Below, one piece after another: positions 15,290-24,203 of a stretch of DNA of 25,084 nt; the first letter of the stretch is position 1, and each line of letters begins with the position of its first letter. Where the stretch lies: the NCBI GenBank assembly GCA_015661715.1, contig DQVN01000124.1, positions 1-25,084 on the forward strand, written 5' to 3'. The notes beneath the pieces were generated by a model. That model did no database searches. It was not told the DNA's origin and saw nothing but the letters and a program-made list of their open reading frames with translations. Position numbers and translations under genes: made by a program. This DNA is from Sulfurivirga caldicuralii (GTDB taxonomy: Bacteria > Pseudomonadota > Gammaproteobacteria > Thiomicrospirales > Thiomicrospiraceae).

Positions 15290-16421
15290 CAAAAAACTCC
15301 TTTCCCAATCCCAGTTTCAACGCTTGATCACTGGTCATATCCTGCTGATTGGCCAGCACCATGGCCTGATCGATGAGGTGATCCTTATCCGCCGGCTGAA
15401 TATCTTCCGGCACCCGCTGCCCTTCCGATAAGTAAGCCAATGGCAACCGTGTCTCCGCCATCAATGTCATGGCCGCCCCCAGTTGTACCGCTTCATCCAA
15501 CTTGGTCAAAACCAAGGCATGCAAGTTCATCTGGGCAAAAGCCGTATGAACCGACCGCATCACATTCAAAGGGCTGGCGGCAGAGAGCACCAGATAGTTG
15601 CGAATGGGCACCAACCCGCTATAACCGGCCGTCAGCTGCTGTGTAATACGTAGATCCTTCTGGCTCATGCCGGCGGTATCGATCAAAATCAATTTTTTCT
15701 GGCGCAAGCCGATTAATAATGTCTCCAGCTCCTCACGGGTCTGTGCCACATGAATGGGCACGCCCAGGAGATCTGCAAATGTCTGGAGTTGCGCCTGAGC
15801 ACCTATTTTATAACAGTCCGTGGTAATCAACGCCAGCTGCCCGGAACCATGGCGCATGACAAAGCGTCCGGCCAATTTAGCGATGGTCGTGGTCTTGCCC
15901 ACCCCGGTTGGCCCCACCAGTGCCACAATCCCGCCGTTTTTCAATATATCCTGTTGCTCAATGGCCAACTTTTCGGATAAGCGGGCAATCAAGGCCGGCC
16001 AGGCTGTATCGCTGGCTAACACCTCCGCGGACAACTGCTTAAGCAAATTTTGGGCCAGTTCCCACCCCAGACCCAAATGTAAAAGCCGCTTTAACAGCAA
16101 CGCCTGCGCCGGGGCTTGCTGCTGGGCCTGCCCCCAGGCCAGGCCCGCCAATTGCTGTTCCAACAGCTGGCGTAACTGCTGCATCTCCACCGCCATGCGC
16201 TGAATTTCCGGCGTATTGTTTGCCAGGGTATTGGCAGAAGTAGTCACTGAAGAAGGCGCCGGTGCACGCTCACCCTCCGCTTCGTCAACCGCGGCGACCA
16301 CTTCCACCTGGCCCGTGTCCAAGGTCTGGGTGGAGAGAATCACCGCATCCTCTCCCAGGGCGGCTTTGACCTGTGCCAGCGCTTCCCGTAGGCTCGAGGC
16401 GGTGAAGTGGCGAATTTTCAT
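15279..16421 (-). CDS. flhF: flagellar placement GTPase FlhF
   Basis: FlhF is an SRP-type GTPase that marks the pole and recruits the first flagellar parts there. The 380-residue product has an N-terminal basic domain ([19 protein letters not shown]), a variable Gln/Ala-rich linker (about 50-110), a helical N domain, and a G domain with [10 protein letters not shown] (170-179), TTDCYKIGA (200-208), DTAG (248-251) and TKLDE (306-310). It is somewhat shorter than Pseudomonas FlhF (about 430) because of the linker. The start overlaps the flhA stop as ATGA, with GAGGTGA upstream. Together with flhG it implies a polar flagellum. Confidence 0.95.
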   Translation of the reverse strand: MKIRHFTASSLREALAQVKAALGEDAVILSTQTLDTGQVEVVAAVDEAEGERAPAPSSVTTSANTLANNTPEIQRMAVEMQQLRQLLEQQLAGLAWGQAQQQAPAQALLLKRLLHLGLGWELAQNLLKQLSAEVLASDTAWPALIARLSEKLAIEQQDILKNGGIVALVGPTGVGKTTTIAKLAGRFVMRHGSGQLALITTDCYKIGAQAQLQTFADLLGVPIHVAQTREELETLLIGLRQKKLILIDTAGMSQKDLRITQQLTAGYSGLVPIRNYLVLSAASPLNVMRSVHTAFAQMNLHALVLTKLDEAVQLGAAMTLMAETRLPLAYLSEGQRVPEDIQPADKDHLIDQAMVLANQQDMTSDQALKLGLGKEFFDAQ

Positions 16422-18529
16422 GTCGTTTCACCTCCATCACTCCCCTGACCGACGGCGGTGACCACCTGAATCTGACGGTTTTCCGGGATTTCGGTATAGG
16501 CCAGCACATGCAGGTTAGGCAGGCTGTAGCGGAACAGTTTTGCCAAGGCTGCACGGATCTGCGGCGCCACCAGTAAAATGGCTGGCTTGCCCTCCGCCTC
16601 GAGCTTTTGCACCTGTTCCGACAGCACGCTGTACAACCGCTCCGCCAGCCCTGGGTCGATGGAAATTTGTCCAGCAGGCGCATTCTGTGCCGCCTGGATC
16701 AATAACTGCTCCAACGCAGGCTCCAAAGTAATCACATGCACCGGCGCATTGGGTCCCACCAACTCTTCCACAATGGCGCGCCCCAAGGCCGCACGCACAT
16801 GCATGGTCAACTCTTCTGGATCCTGGGTTTTATCCGCATATTCGTTCAATGCTTGCAAAATGGTGCGCATATCGCGAATGGGCACTTTCTCCCGCAACAG
16901 ATTTTGTAATACTTTGACCACCGTTGCCAGGGGCAATTTATCCGGCACCAATGACTCAACCAATTTAGGTGAGTGCTGCTTCATCCGCTCCAGCAGGGTC
17001 TGTACCTCATCCGGCCCCAATAGCTGCCAGGCATAATCTTGAATGATCTGGCTCAAATGGGTGGCGATCACCGTGCTGGGATCCACGACTGTATATCCCA
17101 TGGCCTGGGCATGGTCCCGCTCTGAAGCATCAATCCATAGGGCGTCCAAGCCAAACGTGGGATCCTTGGTGGGAATCCCTTGCACCTCACCATACACCTG
17201 ACCCGGGTTGATGGCCAGCAGACGATCGGGATAGACATCCCCCTCTCCTGCGGTCACCCCCATCACCAGAATTCGATAATGGGTGGGCTGTAAATCCAAA
17301 TTATCCCGAATATGCACCGCCGGTATCAAAAAGCCCAACGCCTGAGACAGCTTACGCCGCACCCCCTTGATGCGATCCAGCAGTTCCCCATCTTGCTGCT
17401 TGTCCACCAACGGGATGAGCCGATAGCCCACTTCCAACCCTAAGGGGTCCACCTGCCCCACATCATCCCAGCCCACCTCGCCAGCGGAGGCCGTCTCTTC
17501 TGCTGCCGCCTCCTCGAGGATCTCTTCCACCGGTGCTGCCCGCTTTTGCTGCCGGGCAATAAACCATGTCAGGACACCCAGGCCCGCCGCCAGGGACAAA
17601 AAGGCAAAATGTGGCATACCGGGAATGATGCCGATCACCGCCAAAATTCCCGCCGTGATGCCCAGCACCTTGGTATTGGCGAACATCTGCAGCTGCAACT
17701 GCCTGCCCATATCATTGTCTTCGTTGCCCACCCGGGTGACGATAATGGCCGTGGCTGTGGCCAATAAGATGGCGGGAATCTGCGCCACCAGACCATCACC
17801 GATGGTCAACAGGGTATAGGTCTCCACTGCCTGGGAAAAGGGCAGACCATGTTGAACCATGCCAATGACCAGCCCACCGATGATATTGATCAGCAAAATG
17901 ACAATCCCGGCAATCGCATCTCCACGGACAAACTTACTGGCACCATCCATGGCGCCATAGAAATCCGCCTCCAGGGCGATCTCCTTGCGACGCTGCTGCG
18001 CTTCCTCCTGGGTGATCAGGCCTGCGTTCAGGTCTGCATCAATAGCCATCTGTTTGCCCGGCAAAGAGTCAAGGGTAAAACGGGCGCTCACTTCGGCCAC
18101 GCGGGTCGCTCCTTTGGTAATGACCACAAAATTGATCACAACCAGGATGGCAAAGATCACCAGACCCACCGCATAATTACCACCGATGACAAATTCCCCA
18201 AAGGATTCAATCACCTTGCCCGCCGCATCCGGCCCTTGATGGCCTTCCAGAAGAATCACCCGGGTGGAGGCGATATTCAATGAAAGGCGAAAGAGGGTGG
18301 TGACCAGGATAATGGTGGGGAAAATGGCGAACTCCAGCGGACGCTTGATATACAGCGTCAGCACCAGCACCACCAGAGACAGAGCAATATTAAAGGTAAA
18401 AAAAACATCCAACAGAAAGGGGGGCAGCGGGATGGTGATCAACCCCAGCAGTGCCAGTATAGCGATGGGAATCCCCAGGCCGCTATTGATGCCCTCTTTT
18501 ATCCGCTGCCACAACTGCTGCAGGCTCAT
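16418..18529 (-). CDS. flhA: flagellar type III export gate protein FlhA
   Basis: FlhA forms the nonameric export gate and cytoplasmic docking ring of the flagellar secretion system. The 703-residue product (typical about 690-700) has eight membrane segments in the first 330 residues. It includes the FHIPEP-family loop SARFTLDSLPGKQMAIDADL (148-167) and Asp204 in VRGDAIAG, matching the proton-coupling Asp208 of Salmonella. A linker and the large C-terminal substrate-docking domain follow (about 365-695). The ATG lies 3 nt after the flhB stop and has no obvious ribosome-binding site, suggesting translational coupling to flhB. Confidence 0.97.
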   Translation of the reverse strand: MSLQQLWQRIKEGINSGLGIPIAILALLGLITIPLPPFLLDVFFTFNIALSLVVLVLTLYIKRPLEFAIFPTIILVTTLFRLSLNIASTRVILLEGHQGPDAAGKVIESFGEFVIGGNYAVGLVIFAILVVINFVVITKGATRVAEVSARFTLDSLPGKQMAIDADLNAGLITQEEAQQRRKEIALEADFYGAMDGASKFVRGDAIAGIVILLINIIGGLVIGMVQHGLPFSQAVETYTLLTIGDGLVAQIPAILLATATAIIVTRVGNEDNDMGRQLQLQMFANTKVLGITAGILAVIGIIPGMPHFAFLSLAAGLGVLTWFIARQQKRAAPVEEILEEAAAEETASAGEVGWDDVGQVDPLGLEVGYRLIPLVDKQQDGELLDRIKGVRRKLSQALGFLIPAVHIRDNLDLQPTHYRILVMGVTAGEGDVYPDRLLAINPGQVYGEVQGIPTKDPTFGLDALWIDASERDHAQAMGYTVVDPSTVIATHLSQIIQDYAWQLLGPDEVQTLLERMKQHSPKLVESLVPDKLPLATVVKVLQNLLREKVPIRDMRTILQALNEYADKTQDPEELTMHVRAALGRAIVEELVGPNAPVHVITLEPALEQLLIQAAQNAPAGQISIDPGLAERLYSVLSEQVQKLEAEGKPAILLVAPQIRAALAKLFRYSLPNLHVLAYTEIPENRQIQVVTAVGQGSDGGETT

Positions 18530-18532
18530 GTT

Positions 18533-19669
18533 TTAGTTTCTATCCGGTGGTTGGGTCATCTCTTCCGGTACGGGAAGCTGATCGAATCGTTGTGTCTCAA
18601 CTGCCTGTCCATCGCGTAATTGATACACATAGGCCAACACAGCAGCCACGGCACGGTATAACTGCCAGGGAATCGGCGCGCCCTCTTGGGCATTATAGTA
18701 TAAGGCTCGGGCCAGCGCCGGGGCCTCTACGATCGGCACCTCATGCTTTTTAGCCAGGGTGCGGATCTGTAGCGCCATCATATCCGCCCCCATTGCCAGG
18801 ACAATCGGCTCACGCATGGTTTGCGGATCATACTGTAGCGCCACCGCAAAGTGAGTTGGGTTGGTAATAACCACATCCGCTTCCGGCACCTTCTGCATCA
18901 TCCGCCGTTGCGCCATCTCCCGCTGCAGTTGGCGAATCCGCCCTTTTACCTGTGGATCCCCTTCCTGCTGTTTATGCTCTTCCTTGACCTCCTGATGGGT
19001 CATCATCATCTCTTGGGTATGCTGCCAAAGCTGATAGGGCACATCGAGCAGGGCAACCACAATCAGCGACAAACTGATAATAATGAAGGCCAACACCACC
19101 AACTCACCGGCATTGGCCAAAGCCGCCAAAACACTCAACCGGGTCAACTGCAACAGCTGATCCAGCAGCTGTTCAATCACAATGACGGCGACAAGGCCGA
19201 TCAGCAGCACTTTTAATACGGCTTTGACCAGCTCCAGCAAACTGCGCAGGGAGAAAAGCTTAGCCAGACCGGTAATGGGGTTGAGTTTTTTAAAGTTGGG
19301 TGCCATGGCTTTCGGCGCAAAATTCCACCCGCCAACAAAAATAGGCGACACAATGGCGATCACCACCATAATCAGCATAAACGGCCAGCTAATCTGCCAG
19401 GCAAGCACGAAAATCGCCATAATATGATCAAAAGCTTTGCCCATATCCGTGGCCACCTGGCGATCGAACAGGAGTCCCTGGCGCAACAGCATTTCAAACT
19501 GGGTCATCGCATTAGGACCTAACGCATAGAAATAGAGCCCGGCCGCCAGCATCATCAGCACAGTCGCCAGCTCTCTCGAGCGGGGCACCTGCCCTTTTTC
19601 CCGCGCCTCACGGAGTTTCTTTTCCGTGGGCTGTTCCGTTTTTTCCTGTCCGTCCTGATTCTCCGCCAT
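18533..19669 (-). CDS. flhB: flagellar export switch protein FlhB
   Basis: FlhB switches the export apparatus from rod/hook to filament substrates after autocleavage. The 378-residue product begins with the family signature EKTEQPTEKKLREAREKGQV (9-28). It has four membrane segments and a cytoplasmic domain with the self-cleavage site N270-P271-T272-H273, almost the same position as in E. coli (269). The C-terminal tail (VPEEMTQPPDRN) is short and variable. The ATG has AGGAGTGAG 5 nt upstream and lies 9 nt after the fliR stop. Confidence 0.97.
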   Translation of the reverse strand: MAENQDGQEKTEQPTEKKLREAREKGQVPRSRELATVLMMLAAGLYFYALGPNAMTQFEMLLRQGLLFDRQVATDMGKAFDHIMAIFVLAWQISWPFMLIMVVIAIVSPIFVGGWNFAPKAMAPNFKKLNPITGLAKLFSLRSLLELVKAVLKVLLIGLVAVIVIEQLLDQLLQLTRLSVLAALANAGELVVLAFIIISLSLIVVALLDVPYQLWQHTQEMMMTHQEVKEEHKQQEGDPQVKGRIRQLQREMAQRRMMQKVPEADVVITNPTHFAVALQYDPQTMREPIVLAMGADMMALQIRTLAKKHEVPIVEAPALARALYYNAQEGAPIPWQLYRAVAAVLAYVYQLRDGQAVETQRFDQLPVPEEMTQPPDRN

Positions 19670-19678
19670 GGCTCACTC

Positions 19679-20458
19679 CTATGGCGAACTCAGTTTGAAG
19701 TGGCCGATCAACCCGACCCCTTGCTCAATCAACGCACGCAAATGCTCGAGCAAAAATGGACTCATAAGCGAAAGCAACGCCAACCCCGTTATCAAGGTAA
19801 TGGGGAAACCCACGGCAAAAATATTCATCGCCGGCGCAGCCCGGGACATAATGCCAAATGCCAGATTGACCAATAACAGCACAGTCACCACCGGTAAGGC
19901 CATCAGCACGCCCGCTGAGAACATATAAGCGCCAAATCCGGCAATGGCCTTGAGCGTATCAGACGATAAGGTGTGAATTCCCACGGGCAAAAGGTGAAAA
20001 CTGTCTACCACCACCTGAATAACCAACAGATGACCGTTTAGCGCCAAGAACAACAACGAGGCCATAATGGTAAAGAATTGGCTCACCACCGGGCTATTCA
20101 TGCCATTGGTAGGATCCACCATGGTGGCAAAGGCCAACCCCATACCCATGGAGACAAAGTGGCCCGCCACCACAAATGCCTGAAAAATCACCAAAAAAAT
20201 CAAGCCCATGGCCAAGCCGATCACCACCTGCTGCAGCATCACCAGCAGACCTGTCAGGGTGAAAGGATCAATGGGGGGCGGCAGATGTAGCTGAGGCGCG
20301 GCGGCCAATACGATAAAGATAACCAGCAACAAACGCACCCGCACAGGCACCGCCTGCATGGAGAACATGGGCACCAGCGCCAAGGCCGCGCCTAACCGCA
20401 CAAAAGGCCAGAAATAGAGCCCCAGATACTGCAGAAACTCCTGATAGGAAAAACTCAC
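19679..20458 (-). CDS. fliR: flagellar export protein FliR
   Basis: FliR is part of the FliPQR export channel of the basal body. The 259-residue, highly hydrophobic protein (typical 255-265) has about six predicted membrane stretches and family blocks FVRLGAALALVPMFSMQAVP, GMGLAFATMVDPTNGMNSPV and NLAFGIMSRAAPAMNIFAVG. The start codon is GTG (20458), with GAGG 5 nt upstream. It lies 7 nt after the fliQ stop. Confidence 0.96.
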   Translation of the reverse strand: MSFSYQEFLQYLGLYFWPFVRLGAALALVPMFSMQAVPVRVRLLLVIFIVLAAAPQLHLPPPIDPFTLTGLLVMLQQVVIGLAMGLIFLVIFQAFVVAGHFVSMGMGLAFATMVDPTNGMNSPVVSQFFTIMASLLFLALNGHLLVIQVVVDSFHLLPVGIHTLSSDTLKAIAGFGAYMFSAGVLMALPVVTVLLLVNLAFGIMSRAAPAMNIFAVGFPITLITGLALLSLMSPFLLEHLRALIEQGVGLIGHFKLSSP

Positions 20459-20465
20459 TCGCGCC

Positions 20466-20744
20466 TCAACCGGCCAGCCCGATCAATACCGGAATATTCT
20501 GAAACAGCTCACGGGTAAAACCCAACCACACATCCAACATCCAGGGACCAAACACCACCGTCATCAGAGCCACAATCGCCAATTTTGGGATAAAACTTAA
20601 AGTCATCTCATTAATTTGCGTCGCCGCCTGGAACATCCCCACCAGCAACCCCACCACCAAAGCGGGCAGCAACAGCGGCATGGAGAGCATGACAATCACC
20701 TCCATCATCTTCTGCCCGATTTCCAGCACCAGGGTCTCTTCCAT
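20466..20744 (-). CDS. fliQ: flagellar export protein FliQ
   Basis: FliQ is the small two-helix subunit of the FliPQR channel. It has 92 residues (typical 89) with two hydrophobic helices (about 16-40 and 52-75). The block LVGLLVGMFQAATQINEMTL (32-51) between the helices is characteristic. The ATG lies 3 nt after the fliP stop. Confidence 0.96.
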   Translation of the reverse strand: MEETLVLEIGQKMMEVIVMLSMPLLLPALVVGLLVGMFQAATQINEMTLSFIPKLAIVALMTVVFGPWMLDVWLGFTRELFQNIPVLIGLAG

Positions 20745-20747
20745 GAC

Positions 20748-21536
20748 TTACACCCCACTGCCTGAGACAATAAAACTGTTGACCAATGTGCCCAAGACCA
20801 ACTCCCAGCCATCCACCAACACGAATAACATAATCTTAAATGGTAAAGAAATCATCATCGGCGAGAGCATCATCATCCCCATGGACATTAACAGGCTGGC
20901 AATGACCAGGTCGATAATCAAAAAAGGAATGAAAATCAAAAAGCCGATCTGAAAGGCGGTTTTCAACTCGGAGGTCATAAAGGCCGGAATCAACACCTTG
21001 AAAGGGACGGTTTCCGGCGTTTCCAAGGTAACATCCGCCATATCGGCAAACAGTTTCAGATCATCCTGGCGGGTTTGCTGGATCATAAACTGGTGCATGG
21101 GCGCCGCCGCTTTCTCCACCGCCTGGCTGAACGTAATCTTTTCATCCATATAGGGCTGCACCGCATCGGTATAAATCCGATCCAGCACGGGCCCCATAAT
21201 GAATAATGTCAAAAACAGCCCCAAACCGATAAGCACCTGGTTGGATGGGGTATTCATGGTTCCCAGCGCCTGACGCAACAGCGCCAAGACAATGACGATA
21301 CGCAAAAATGAGGTGGTCGCAATCAGCGCCGCCGGCAGCAGGGTCAGCCCGGTCATAATCAGCAGGATTTGAATGGTCAGGGTGTAATCCTGATTGCCCT
21401 GCTCATCAATGGTTACCGTAAAAGCGGGAATACCCGGTGCTGCCCAGCTTATCAAGGGGAAAAGGGCCAACACAGGCCCCAGCCAAACAATGAGCTTAAT
21501 CGGTTTTTCCACGCTGCTGATAGCTTTTGATTGCAT
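20748..21536 (-). CDS. fliP: flagellar export protein FliP
   Basis: FliP forms most of the export channel. From ATG 21536 the product is 262 residues (typical about 245-255). It has a cleavable signal sequence (hydrophobic LIVWLGPVLALFPLISWA), then the blocks TTSFLRIVIVLALLRQALGT, PSNQVLIGLGLFLTLFIMGP and IPFLIIDLVIASLLMSMGMM. The frame is open further upstream but only to a TTG at 21608, which lies deep in fliO. A GTG at 21512 would give a shorter signal peptide. No strong ribosome-binding site precedes either, so the 41-base overlap with fliO suggests coupled translation. The exact start is uncertain. Confidence 0.93.
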   Translation of the reverse strand: MQSKAISSVEKPIKLIVWLGPVLALFPLISWAAPGIPAFTVTIDEQGNQDYTLTIQILLIMTGLTLLPAALIATTSFLRIVIVLALLRQALGTMNTPSNQVLIGLGLFLTLFIMGPVLDRIYTDAVQPYMDEKITFSQAVEKAAAPMHQFMIQQTRQDDLKLFADMADVTLETPETVPFKVLIPAFMTSELKTAFQIGFLIFIPFLIIDLVIASLLMSMGMMMLSPMMISLPFKIMLFVLVDGWELVLGTLVNSFIVSGSGV

Positions 21537-21993
21537 CCTGAAGCCGTTGGGCAAATGCCCCTGTGGGAATATCACTGGCATTATCGACCAGCTGCACAGG
21601 CTCTGCAAGGGTATGCAACACAGAAATCCGCGAGGGGGTTACGCCAATTAACAGTTGCTGCCCGCCCACCTGGACCAATAACAACTTCTCTTGTCGGCCC
21701 ACCGCTACGGCAGAAAGAATCTCGATTGCCTGACCTTTCTGCCCCGGCCACTGAGTAAAACGGCGCAACAGCCCGGCCGCTGCAAAGATCAGCCCCACCA
21801 CCAGGATTAATGACAGTACCACCTGCCCTAGATAGTCACTGGCTTGAAACGCATGCTGACCCACCTGCACATCCTGCGCCCATGCGGGCACGCCCAACAG
21901 CAAAAGCCCCCACATAAGGGGTCCCCCTATTTTTTTGCAGGCGATTTTTTTGCCGTCGGCAAGAGGCTTGAAAAGTGACAGTTTTGAGTGCAT
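21496..21993 (-). CDS. fliO: flagellar biosynthesis protein FliO
   Basis: FliO is a small membrane protein that helps assemble the FliP ring. The 165-residue frame has a first hydrophobic segment MWGLLLLGVPAWA that looks like a signal peptide (about 27-39) and a second (about 57-75, VVLSLILVVGLIFAAAGLL). A cytoplasmic domain follows with GQAIEILSAVAVGRQEKLLLV and LLIGVTP. Two starts are possible. ATG 21993 gives a long basic N-terminus, while ATG 21915 gives a compact 139-residue protein starting at the signal peptide, with GGGGGA 6 nt upstream. The second may be the true start. FliO is poorly conserved, so context between fliN and fliP matters for the call. Confidence 0.88.
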   Translation of the reverse strand: MHSKLSLFKPLADGKKIACKKIGGPLMWGLLLLGVPAWAQDVQVGQHAFQASDYLGQVVLSLILVVGLIFAAAGLLRRFTQWPGQKGQAIEILSAVAVGRQEKLLLVQVGGQQLLIGVTPSRISVLHTLAEPVQLVDNASDIPTGAFAQRLQDAIKSYQQRGKTD

Positions 21994-22009
21994 TTAGCCT
22001 ATTTTTTGC

Positions 22010-22486
22010 TTATTTGAGCTTTTTGATCCGCTCACGCGGGCTGATCACATCGGTTAAGCGCACCCCGAACTTGTCATTGATCACCACCACTTCACCATGG
22101 GCGATCAAGGTACCATTGACCAACACATCCAAAGGCTCACCGGCTAAACGGTCCAGCTCCACAACCGAGCCTTGCGTGTAGGAGAGCAGATTGCGGATAG
22201 TAGCCTTAGTACGGCCAATCTCCAAGGAGACGGTCACCGGAATGTCCAACAGCACATCCAGATCCAGCTTCTCCCCCTCGTCCCCTTCACGCAGGTGAGA
22301 AAACAGCTCTGCGGCCTCATCGGTACTGATCTGTTGGTCGGCTGTGGCTTCTACCTGTTCCGACAAGGCGGCCGCCCAAGGATCTTCTTCCTCATTGTCG
22401 CCACCTTCGGCGGCTGCCTGTTCGGCCAGAGCATCACCCCAGTCAACCTCTTCTTCACCTTTGTTGTTGTCGTTTTCTTCACTCAT
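22010..22486 (-). CDS. fliN: flagellar motor switch protein FliN
   Basis: FliN forms the lower C-ring with FliM and binds CheY-P and the FliH export complex. In the 158-residue product the C-terminal SpoA domain (about 73-155) is clear: LDVLLDIPVTVSLEIGRT, LLSYTQGSVVELDRLAGEPL, DVLVNGTLIAHGEVVVINDK. The first 70 residues are acidic and contain two similar motifs, DWGDALAEQ (15-23) and DPWAAALSEQ (35-44); I recall only one such motif in Pseudomonas FliN. The ATG overlaps the fliM end by 8 bases. Confidence 0.96.
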   Translation of the reverse strand: MSEENDNNKGEEEVDWGDALAEQAAAEGGDNEEEDPWAAALSEQVEATADQQISTDEAAELFSHLREGDEGEKLDLDVLLDIPVTVSLEIGRTKATIRNLLSYTQGSVVELDRLAGEPLDVLVNGTLIAHGEVVVINDKFGVRLTDVISPRERIKKLK

Positions 22487-23504
22487 CGTCCACTATCCCT
22501 TTATTTGGATTGATTGGTGGTTCCTTATAAGCCGGATGATGAATAATCTGCTCAATTTGAATGGCCTTTTTATTCCGATCACTGATACCCAATTTGCCTC
22601 GAGCGATGGGCACATCCTCCGCCATGAGTGTCACCAAATCCGGCATGTCAAAGGGCAGAATATCCCCCTCTTTCAGTTTAAGCAGATCCTCCACCTCCAT
22701 GGGCAGCTCCGCCAAAGTAGAGCTGAGCTGGATTTCAATATTCTTGACTTCATCCCGTATCGTCCGCGACCAACGGTTGTCGCTGTCTCCCTGCAGATTC
22801 TGCAGCCCTTCTTCAAGCTTATCGCGGATGGGCTCCAGCGCAGAATAGGGAATTACAATATCAACACGGCCTTCAACCCCTTCAAAACGCACATTCAATG
22901 GGCTCACCACCACCATATCGGTTGGGTCGGTAATGGCAGCAAACTTGGGATTCATCTCCGAGTGCATATAGTCGATTTCCAAGTCCATCACCGGCGCCCA
23001 AGCTTTGTGCATGTTATCGATGATAATATCGAGAATGCTGCGGATCATGCTGGTTTCCACCGGACTGTACTCCCGCCCTTCAATTTTGAAGGGTAACAGC
23101 CCCGTGCCTCCAAAGTAGATATCCACTGCGGTAAAGATCAGCTTAGAGTCCAGTGTGAACAAAGAAACGGTATTCAGAGGGTTGAGACGATACAGATTTA
23201 AACTGGTGGGAAAAAAAAGGTTGCGCTGGTAGTCGATCATTTTAATGATCTTTACTTCCCCTGCTGCCACCTCCAGGGTGGTCATGATCAGCTCATTGAA
23301 CTGACGCTGGAAGCCGCGCGCAAAGCGCTCATTGATAATATCCAGCGCCGGCAAGCGCCCACGGACGATACGCTCCTGGTTGGAGAAGTCGTAGGGTTTG
23401 ATGGCCAACCCCTCTTCGGGCTGGTCATTCTCCGTCTCCACTTCTCCTTCGTCCATGCCGCGAAGGAGTGCGTCGACTTCATCCTGGCTGAGTATATCAT
23501 CCAT
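22479..23504 (-). CDS. fliM: flagellar motor switch protein FliM
   Basis: FliM connects the rotor ring FliG to FliN and receives CheY-P, so it sets rotation direction. The 341-residue product begins with the CheY-P-binding peptide LSQDEVDALL (5-14). A linker and the middle domain follow (PALDIINERFARGFQRQFNE, FGGTGLLPF, GREYSPVETSMIRSILDIII). A C-terminal SpoA domain (about 245-325) ends the conserved part. The ribosome-binding site before ATG 23504 is weak, and the gene lies 30 nt after fliL. Confidence 0.97.
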   Translation of the reverse strand: MDDILSQDEVDALLRGMDEGEVETENDQPEEGLAIKPYDFSNQERIVRGRLPALDIINERFARGFQRQFNELIMTTLEVAAGEVKIIKMIDYQRNLFFPTSLNLYRLNPLNTVSLFTLDSKLIFTAVDIYFGGTGLLPFKIEGREYSPVETSMIRSILDIIIDNMHKAWAPVMDLEIDYMHSEMNPKFAAITDPTDMVVVSPLNVRFEGVEGRVDIVIPYSALEPIRDKLEEGLQNLQGDSDNRWSRTIRDEVKNIEIQLSSTLAELPMEVEDLLKLKEGDILPFDMPDLVTLMAEDVPIARGKLGISDRNKKAIQIEQIIHHPAYKEPPINPNKGIVDDE

Positions 23505-23534
23505 ATGGCTTTTGCTCGCCGATCAACAGGCCGC

Positions 23535-24125
23535 TTACCCTGCCCGTTGCATAACAAAGCGCTCCAAAAACGCCCCCTCAATCAGGTCAGGATAGATATT
23601 GTGTTGTTCGGCCACTTCGCGAATAACCTTGAGGATTTCCTGCTCCAAGTAATCCTGACCATCCGGTTGAATCAAACGGTCTCTAACCTGTCGGCGCAAC
23701 ATTTTGGTAATCTTGCTGCGCAGGATAGGACGCAAGTGCTCCAATTCCTGCACCACCTGGGGGTAATAGGTCATAACCTTAATGTCCACCGCCAAATAGT
23801 ACTCACGCCCCTGCTCATCAAGAATATTGACTATAAACTTGTTCATCTCAAAATACTGCGGCGGCGCATTTTCAGGAGGTGGTTCAAACTGTTTGTACTT
23901 GGGTGAATACTGTTTCGCATGGGATTTGCCCGCGTCTTCCCCATGTTCTGCCGGCGCCTCATGGGCAGGTTTATCCTCTCCTTTGTCATCACCCTGGCCC
24001 TGACTGAGCAGAAGCCAAGCAACGGCTCCCCCTAATGCCAGGACAAAGATAAACAGAATAATAATCAGAACAATTAGCAGCGTATTACCACCTCCTGATT
24101 TTTCTTTCTGTTCTTCCTCTGCCAT
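23535..24125 (-). CDS. fliL: flagellar basal body protein FliL
   Basis: FliL is an inner-membrane protein that rings the stator units and supports torque. The 196-residue product has a short cytoplasmic N-terminus, one membrane segment (about 15-40, LLIVLIIILFIFVLALGGAV), an acidic/His-rich periplasmic linker (44-75) and the FliL domain (NKFIVNILDEQGREYYLAVD onward). AAGGAG lies about 7-8 nt before the ATG. Its position straight after motB fits its stator role. Confidence 0.94.
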   Translation of the reverse strand: MAEEEQKEKSGGGNTLLIVLIIILFIFVLALGGAVAWLLLSQGQGDDKGEDKPAHEAPAEHGEDAGKSHAKQYSPKYKQFEPPPENAPPQYFEMNKFIVNILDEQGREYYLAVDIKVMTYYPQVVQELEHLRPILRSKITKMLRRQVRDRLIQPDGQDYLEQEILKVIREVAEQHNIYPDLIEGAFLERFVMQRAG

Positions 24126-24185
24126 CTTAGTCTCCTTCGCTCAAATCAAACTTATTGGTAGGCGGGTGCGGCACGGGCCAACCAA

Positions 24186-24203
24186 GCAGGCTATTGCGCC
24201 TGC
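24186..24203 (-). other. small stem-loop across the motB stop codon
   Basis: GCAGGC and GCCTGC (6-bp stem, 6-nt loop) span the motB TAG. No T-run follows, so it is not a good terminator. It could slow polarity or mRNA decay between motB and fliL, or be chance. The rest of the 65-base gap to fliL shows only the fliL ribosome-binding site. Confidence 0.35.

Noticed and set aside
16285..16683. 132-codon - strand frame across the flhA/flhF junction
   Set aside because: It is out of frame with both well-supported genes, which overlap by four bases and leave no room for another.
21537..21608. Longer FliP starting at 21608
   Set aside because: The codon is TTG, it lies deep in fliO, and the extra 24 residues do not resemble FliP; the signal peptide begins after ATG 21536.
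22344..23096. 250-codon + strand frame opposite fliM and fliN
   Set aside because: It is antisense to strongly conserved genes, without ribosome-binding site or known domain.
24126..24190. Sigma-54-like TTGGCCCGTGCCGCA between motB and fliL
   Set aside because: The GG is present but the required GC at the -12 spacing is not, so it fails the consensus.
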